64,000 bases of DNA, from positions 20,894,001-20,958,000 of the forward strand of contig JBHGNT010000004.1 of NCBI GenBank assembly GCA_043228905.1. Reading direction: 5' to 3'. Numbering within the stretch: position 1 is the first letter of the stretch; each line of letters starts with the position of its first letter. Origin of the DNA: Azolla caroliniana. Taxonomy: Eukaryota; Polypodiophyta. The translations under genes were made by a program, and so were the position numbers. Of the stretch, positions 57,108 through 64,000 are shown piece by piece. Under the pieces are notes generated by a model. The model was given only the letters and a program-made list of their open reading frames with translations. It searched no databases and had not been told where the DNA came from.

Positions 57108-57732
57108 AATGTATCTATGTATATATACATTATGTATAATGAAATCCATCTTGAGAATGAAATCCCCCCCCCAAAACATGTACATGCATTCTTCTTATCT
57201 TCACTCTTTTCTAATGTTCATTGGGGTCTATCGGTTGGTCAGTGTCACTCTCGTCCGTATATATATATATTTAGTGTGTGTGTCTATGTAGGACATTGTC
57301 CGTTAAAACCTACTTAAATTACTCACTCGCGTAAAAAGAAAGAAAAACAAACTAGAAAAGAATGATAACAACCTCCTCCTCCTACTCCTCCATGCCAGCT
57401 CGATCTTTCACTAACCACCCACGATATTGCGCATGTATGTATAACAAGAGCTCATGCGCCAACCAGACTCCCCCTCCTCGGCCCCCACCCCCTCTCTTGC
57501 TGGGTTTCCCCTTTGCCCTGCTGTTCCAAGTCCTTTTCATGTCGAGCTAAGGTAGGATCCTTCGGCCCGACACGCTAGCTAAGGAAATTCGAAGACACCG
57601 AGGCCTAGCTTTTGTGTTGAATAATGTGCAATACCTTCTTCTTTTTTAGACTACCCAGAACCTCTCATCCCCCAAACTTCGATGGGAAAATAATTCAAAG
57701 TGCCACCTTTAAGATATGCCTAGTTGTAAACA

Positions 57733-57776
<44 letters not shown>

Positions 57777-59517
57777 TTCCTTTGCAAACATTCCACATTG
57801 AATCTCCCTAAACTTTATGTTCTCATAAGTTTCAAGTTGTTTTTCCTATGCAGAATCACGCCCCATTTTACGGTTTGTGAGGTGAAAAACATGTGACTTA
57901 CTATAAGCACAAGACAATGGGATTTAGTATGTGCAAATACAAGGGATTTTCCCCTTGCAAAGCATTTTGACAAGAGACGAAAATGACATGTAAAAGATCG
58001 AGCAATAGATTGCATCTTATGATTGTTTTCTCGTATTTGAGAACAACAAACCAAAATAGAGATAACCAAACATAAGGCACTACACAATCTAGATATCCAA
58101 AAACTTAAGATCTTGAACTCAAACAAATTGAAACTTCTGACTTTGAAAAATCTCCATCATGTGCCACTCCAAGATGGAAAGACCATTGAAGGGTGGAGAT
58201 AAGTATGGATATTCAAATAATATATGTATGTAAAAAGATGATATGGTCCTTAAATGAGTGATTGTGTAGCCCTCTCTTTAGCTTCAAACAACTTTACTCT
58301 TTTCTATATCACTTTATCTTGAAGAACTGCCTCAAATAAGAAATCATGAGATTTTTATTATTTTGTGTGTATATAAATACAATTGACCATGTCCCCCCCA
58401 TCCCCAATCTCCTCCACATTTAGCTTGATATTTTCTATTGGATAATTGAGTCACCCCAACCATGCTTTTTGAGGAATTGGATGTGAATCAACATGCATAG
58501 CTATTGAGCCACTTATCAAGTTTCATAAAATCCTCGGCTCGTTACTTCATATCAATGCTTTCCTCTAGAAATTTGTGGACTTTCTACACATCAATAACGA
58601 AATTATCACAAAATGCATTTTTGAGACCCTTAACAAATCTTCCATGAACATCCCAGTCATAAAGAAGTTTTTAGCATTGCATTGCATTGTTCCAAACATA
58701 TTAACTAGAAGGCCATCAACAATTTTGAAAGCTTCAATTTCAACTCCCTAAAACCTAGGCAATACTCTTTCCCCCTCCTATTCTAATCAAGCTCTCTTTA
58801 TAAAAGGTCTACAAATATTATGATAGTTCTTCTCGATCCTTTTTATAGTATTCTCTCTCATTGTTTGATTTCTAAATGTTAAGATATTTGCAAGCGAAAA
58901 GTGAATACAACGCATGCTTATATGTCGACCATCCGACCCAACATATTTTTCTCTTAGAAGATATTATCACCACGAGGACATCTCCCTTCTCTTACTCATA
59001 AGGTTATATAATATAACCTTGCTTTCCATCTCTCCTCCTATTGTTGATGTTCTGTTACCCAGTGGGACAAGTGTGAAACGTATCAAAAGGAACCGAGCAC
59101 TAACATGCGAATAAGGGACCGAGCACTAATCGGTACTTGTATTTGTACCTGTTTGCTACATTCAATCGAATATACATATATGCTTTGTGGGTACTCCGTG
59201 TCTGTCTCATCTCTATACACATATATCTATATAACGTTCGGTCTGTGTAAGGTCATAAATATGGATCAGTTGTAGCCGATTCTACAGTGTAGCAATCCTA
59301 TTCCTTGTAACAATCCGATTACCGTTTCGGTAGTACGCCGTGACCCCAAGTCTCCTTTGCACCACAATACCTTGACCCAATTACTCAAGAGGGGTAACCG
59401 AAGGTGTTCTCCAAGATGGAGCAACATGTTCTAACCCCCGCTTTCTATCCTCCGATTGTTCCTCATAAGGAATAGTAGTACACCTACCTGTATTCCTTCT
59501 CACTCATCATTATATAC
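55561..59517. other. Intergenic region with many GA/CT tracts
   Basis: GA or CT microsatellites at about 55604-55622, 56974-57000, 57065-57107 and 57735-57770. A core copy of the GA-linked repeat is at 56878-56925 (TTAACGTCTTCTAAGACC, ATTGGCCCATGAGAC). A 62-codon Ser/Pro-rich frame at 57362-57550 has no known domain and is not called. The stretch 59040-59510 resembles retrotransposon non-coding DNA but I cannot define ends. Confidence 0.5.
57960..58225 (+). repeat. GA-linked dispersed repeat, long copy 3 (core missing)
   Basis: Carries GCAATAGATTGCATCTTATG, TGTTTTCTCGTATTTGAGAA CAACAAA, then AAATCTCCATCATGTG and CAAGATGGAAAGACC, in the order seen at 11800-12060 and 30920-31120. More diverged than the other two and lacking the 5' core. 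Confidence 0.55.
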
Positions 59518-59933
59518 TGTTGAGATATCAAGCTTAACTAAGTTTAGCCATTTAGTTAATCACGTAACTTAGTAATTACCTAGATAGAATCTAGTTAGTG
59601 TGTTGACCTTAATGCCTTAAATAAGACCTTGTACTTAAGTGGGATACATTCTAGATCCTCCACTCCCAAGTATATTTAATATAAGACTTACACCTTTGTA
59701 CCTATATTCTCCTTACACATGTGCACCCTTGCACACGAGGTCTATATATATGTACCTCATTGTTAAGATAGAGAAAGGTCTTTAGCTACACTCTCATTAA
59801 TCATCGACGTGATTTAACAACTCAAATAATTAGATACTAATTAACCCTTAGTTAATTATCAAATTATTTACATGTACTTGCAACCATTACCACTTCACAT
59901 TGATTATAATCACAATTGCCAACTTTGTCAACA
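59518..59933 (+). mobile_element. Candidate solo LTR
   Basis: 416 bp starting TGTTGAGATATCAAG and ending TTTGTCAACA, so the ends TGTTGA/TCAACA are perfect short inverted repeats, as in LTRs. It contains a TATATATATG stretch near 59743 and no coding sequence. No second LTR or internal region lies beside it. The flanking pentamers (TATAC, ATCAA) do not match, so the boundaries or the call could be wrong. Strand is arbitrary. Confidence 0.55.
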
Positions 59934-62129
59934 ATCAAAATATTGATTGAATTAGCCGTTTTCATTTATTAAGGAGTTGAGTAAGAAGAAAAATGTTGCC
60001 TTTAATTCAAAAAACTATATTTTATTTAGCTATCTACTTCATTGACTTTTAAAACAATGATTCATTCCAATGTTGAATATCATAGGATGTAGTTATGCAT
60101 TTTTCATATTTTGATTGTTTTGCTATCTAATCCAAAAGGTAGGAGTTGTAAGGTTCTATTTGATATGGAAATGCTTTGGATTTAGTCCGATTTTTTGGCT
60201 CCGCTATGGAAAAAGCATTAGTCTCAAATTTGAAGAATCCATTCACGTAATTTAAGTAAGGTGTTTTTTATTTCCAAATCTTTGACTTTTAAATCACAAC
60301 TCGTTATTGAATCTATCAAAGATGATTACCCGCCATAATTGATCTTCAATAAATATCACAAAAAACATGATGTAAATGCTTAGACTAGTTTTGTGGAGTT
60401 TTTTTTGAGAGGAATGAGAACCATAAAACGGCATGTGGATGGGTACATCCAATCATTCACCATTGGAAGTGCATATCTTGCAAAACGTTGTACTTCGAAT
60501 AGTAAAATTGCACAATAGTTCATTATTGTGGGGAGCAATGTGAGAAGGTGCTTGATCAAATTAGTCTTCATCATGTTTACGTAAGGAATCTTCGAAGCCA
60601 TGTAGAAGACAAATAATTTTGTCTCCCAAGTGTCTCTAAAAAAGTTATTTTCAAATTTGAATAATTTGTCCAACGTCCATTTTGGCATTCATATATAGTT
60701 ACATGTGGGTGTGTATCGTTGTATGTGTCCCACACACTCAAGGCATGCCAATAAAAAGAAAAGGAAAGCACAAAGTAGAATCCGAAGGAAACGGGAAAGT
60801 GCCACTTGAAAATCATAAAATTTGTGTGCCAACCAATTCGCTCTTAGCAAATTTTCCTTTGTAGCCTTTGGACGTACCTTTAGAAAGGAGCATGTTTAAG
60901 GGATATCCAAGTGTTGCTCATCCAAATGTGTAAGCAGAAGGAAGTACATATACTATGGGTTTCACGGTGAAAAAAAACATTGTATATTAGATTAAGTACT
61001 TTAGGACCCTTCATTAAAAAATTGTAGTTTTGGAAAGGCAAAACAAATTAGTTAGTCAAATGACACATCTATGTTATTTGAACTTTATTACATTAGCATT
61101 AATCGCAATGTAAATATACCATTAAGTAAAAAATTTGAAGTAATAACAACTAAAAGTCCAAGGCCTTGCTTGTGCCCACCTTTTGTTCCATGATGAAATT
61201 GAACATTTTCTTTAGGCAATAATAAGGAAAAATAAGTAAATAATCATTCGGTCCAGGCCTTACATTTCACAATTGAATGAAGGATTCTCATATTTTGAAA
61301 GAATGGAAAAACCAAATACCTGGTTAACTACAGGCTTTTCCGTTAGTTCGAAATAATAAAATAAATAAAGAAACACCCTAACTCTAGGACTCGCATCGGG
61401 TGCCCAAACATGAGGGGTTTGCTTTTCCTATTTCCACAGTACATAAACAAATATAAAGAAACAAACAATAATCTTGAGTCCAAGCTTTGTGTACTGGCCC
61501 CCACAAGCAAGGGGCTTGTTTTTCCAAATAATTACGACGAAGTAAAAGAGTGCAAGCGTTGCGACTTGTGTTTTTGTTGAAGTTTTTAAAAAGAGAAAGG
61601 GAACACATTATCCAATCCTTATGTGTTGCAAACCGTATGCGAGTTCTTTTCTTGAAAAATGAGAATAACATGAGACCATATTTTCTTTTCTTAAACCCAA
61701 TTCATGAAATAATATAAATATGGGCTTGACACATCTTATAGTTTACCATCTACCTAACACCTTCTTTTGTTATTTTTCATTCTCACAATAATTGGAAAGG
61801 AAATCTTAATATAAGAGCTCCCCAACCGTTATGAACATAAGTGTTCACTATTTTTCATTCTCTCTTGACAATTGCTTGATTTTGTCCAAGGTTTTCCTTC
61901 AATATAAAATAAAACATGGCAAATGTGTATTTTTATACTTTGTACTATGAAATGATCAAGGTATATGGTAGAAATGAAAATGTGACGTAATGTTTTTTGT
62001 GTCAATTGGGTCTCTAGGCCAAGTGCTACAAAAAGAAACTTTTTGGTAATGGTCCTCTTAAAAACTATAAAAGGGAGAGGAGAGATTATTGATAGGGGGT
62101 CGACTTTTGTATGAAGGCAGAAGTCGTGT
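59934..62129. other. Intergenic region without a recognisable gene
   Basis: Open frames on the minus strand at 60380-60816 have no domain I recognise. A weak repeated phrase (AGGGG(T/C)TTG(C/T)TTTTCC) occurs at about 61410 and 61510. Otherwise nothing is supported. Confidence 0.45.
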
Positions 62130-63396
62130 TGTTAATTGGTCTTTCCTCTCAGGTGTGATGTATAATATGGGTTTGGTCCTCGTATGTGTCAACTTATCTT
62201 TTTGCTAGGGCAAAATGCAACCTCCCGTGTGATGCTTAATGGTGGAGTCACTCTCAAAGTGTTTCTTACTAGATCCGTGTGGTAAGGATGCCCACTAAGC
62301 CCATTGTTATTTGCTATTGTTACACATCCTTTGATAATGTTGTCAAATCTTGCGGCCAATGGTGATATTGTGGGTTTGCATCTTCCTTCTGGTCGACAAT
62401 TGGTGGCACAAGCATTGACAGATGATTCTTTTATGTTTTTACAAGCGTCAAAAGAAAAATCTTAAAAGGAGTATGCAAGTTTGGGATCAATTTGCTTTGG
62501 CTTTAGGGTTGTATATAAATTGGAGGAAGTCTCACCTTATTTCTTGTACGGAGAGTGATTTGGAATGTTTGGGATGGCGAGGGTCACTGATTACATGAGG
62601 TTCAATTTATCAACATTTGGGTTATCCATTGGGCATTGATGTTACAAATGTTCAATTGATTGATTGGATTGGTAGTAAATTGAGGGATAAATTTATGTAT
62701 TGGAAGTCTCAATTATGGCCCTTTCATGTACGAATCAAAGTGGTGTAATGTATCTTGATACCCATGTTATTATATTTTTTACCTTTACTTCCTTGGACTA
62801 AGAAGGCATTACAAAGCATGCTACAACCTATTCGTTCATGTTGTGGCGGAAGGGAGAAATGATGGGAGTTACATGGATTTCATGGGACCATTTGGCTACT
62901 CCTAAAAGGTTAGGTGGTGCAACAATATTGGATTTGGAAAGGCATTTGATGGCTCGTAGATTTGCATTATTACCAGATATATGTCAACAAGATCAACCAT
63001 TGATATCTATCATGCAATATTTTATTGAGCATGAAGGATTGGTGCATGGGAAAACAAAGATTCAAGTATCATGGTGGTTATTACTGAATGGAAGTATTCC
63101 TCTAAAGATTCAACATTATGTATGTGGACAACATTTGGTAAGATCATGGCAAGATGCATTATCTCTTTTTGAATGGGGACCATCAAGTGATCGAGAATAT
63201 TGTAATTCATTACAAAATGAATTGTTTGTTTCTTCTCAAGTGTTGTTTTGGCATGGGAAAGAGAAGTTGAGATCTCAATTCAATCGTTTATTTCGATTGG
63301 GGACTGTACATTTGGAAGATGTGGTTGATAATGAATGTCAAAGGTTGTCGGATTTTGAAGATGCCAAGAGATGGTTATGTATTTCCCCCAAAAAAC
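62130..63396 (+). mobile_element. L1-type LINE, RT and downstream region, interrupted
   Basis: Plus-strand with many stops up to 62830, then a clean 190-codon stretch. Readable: VAQALTDDSFMFLQASK (the A-DD catalytic loop of RT near 62410-62450), LALGLYINWRKSHLI, LGYPLGIDVTNVQL, WIGSKLRDKFMYWKSQLW, then LWRKGEMMGVTWISWDHL, KRLGGATILDLERHLMARRF and the poorly conserved tail. This is the plant L1 arrangement and differs from the other LINE family in this window. It is cut at 63396 by an LTR. Confidence 0.88.
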
Positions 63397-63806
63397 TGTG
63401 TTATTCCTTAGGGCCGGACAATGGCCTAACACAGGGTGTCTACGGAAGACACTTCACCAAAGGGGTGCTACGATGAGATAACTTAAGACACAACGATTAC
63501 TCAGACTTTAATTGGTTACTTAGCAATATGGCATTAGACTCGATACACGCGTATGATAGAACAATTAGCACAGAACGGTAATCAACACTTAAAGATAAAA
63601 CAAGAAGCTCTATTAATTATCCGTCCAAGTTTTACATTGTAATTGGGCCTTTATATAGGTCACCGGTGCTGAGTACAAAACGGTGCCAACCAGCACATGT
63701 TCGGAACTGGTCCGGATCAGGATTGGCATACCGATTCCGGTCCATCCGTTCACGTCCCATAAACTACTTAATTATAATAGATTCTGAATAAACAATCCCT
63801 TTCACA
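63397..63806 (-). mobile_element. 3' LTR of a minus-strand retrotransposon
   Basis: 410 bp that on the plus strand starts TGTGTTATTCC and ends CCTTTCACA, giving TG..CA ends with a 4-bp inverted repeat. On the minus strand it has a good TATA box (CCTATATAAAGG, about 63650). It sits inside the L1 sequence. A partly purine-rich stretch (GGCAAAGGAGTTAAAGA on the minus strand) precedes it as a possible polypurine tract. Confidence 0.72.
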
Positions 63807-64000
63807 TTCTGGTCTTTAACTCCTTTGCCAGCCGGGTAACACATGGCACGCCCATGGGACAGTACCTTGTACGTCGAATCCCACTATTTGGCCCTTAGAC
63901 TTTGTCCACGATATCCAGAATACTCTGCTCTAGGGTGTCCAATGGTTCTTCGGGAATCTGTTGTTGTTGTTGTTGTTGTTGCTGTGGCTGTGGCTGTTGT
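63807..64000 (-). mobile_element. C-terminal end of a retrotransposon polyprotein, probably Gypsy-like
   Basis: Minus-strand frame from the window edge: Gln-rich run from (TTG)n, IPEEPLDTLEQSILDIVDKV, a stop, then GPNSGIRRTRY. The phrase resembles the start of a chromodomain-like tail of some plant Gypsy elements, but the match is weak. The element continues beyond the window, so the class stays open. Confidence 0.5.

Noticed and set aside
57362-57550. 62-codon Ser/Pro-rich frame
   Set aside because: Could be a small peptide or an exon, but nothing in composition, splice sites or neighbours supports it.
60380-60816. Two overlapping minus-strand frames of 79 and 102 codons
   Set aside because: No recognisable family. 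They could be part of a decayed element, but no hallmark motif is seen.

Overview
This window is nuclear DNA of a land plant. The protein-coding genes contain introns with GT..AG borders, and there is one nuclear tRNA-Lys gene. Most of the rest is decayed retrotransposon sequence and microsatellite or minisatellite DNA. The style of the PPR gene (runs like LKAC..., IDMYAKCG, RDVISWT), the copia gag and the LINE fragments are what I would expect from a large-genome homosporous fern such as Adiantum or Ceratopteris. That assignment is inference; no marker gene proves it.

Layout. 2010-13386 (+) is a 12-exon sulfate/proton symporter (SULTR family) of 685 residues. Its introns 8 and 9 are swollen by two copia remnants and two LINE fragments. 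Tail to tail with it, 14250-17768 (-) is a nine-exon plastid RNA polymerase sigma factor. About 4.6 kb from its start and divergent from it, 22374-24939 (+) encodes an 826-residue PLS-type PPR protein with a tiny first intron and a hAT-like MITE just upstream. 26773-28950 is a decayed tandem duplication of about 1.1 kb. It carries an intact tRNA-Lys(CTT) and a broken second copy, and it runs into the upstream region of 28987-34140 (+), the five-exon gene for mitochondrial complex I subunit NDUFB9/B22. 36529-41179 (+) is a four-exon MutS2 (MutS ATPase plus Smr domain). 44760-45205 is a PPR pseudogene. 51219-53481 (-) is a patellin (Sec14 plus GOLD) with an inferred 5' leader exon near 55421-55560. 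The right end (62130-64000) is an L1-type LINE interrupted by the 3' end of a minus-strand LTR retrotransposon that runs off the window.

How the genes relate. They are not an operon or an obvious pathway. Four of the six (sigma factor, PPR, NDUFB9, MutS2) are predicted to act in organelles, which is probably coincidental. The unexplained material is in the repeats. One dispersed element has a short quasi-palindromic core next to GA or GATA microsatellites and recurs at about ten places on both strands. There is also a hAT-like MITE pair, and minisatellites cluster in and around the patellin gene. I found no CRISPR array, no bacterial-style operon and no clear evidence of a new biochemical system.
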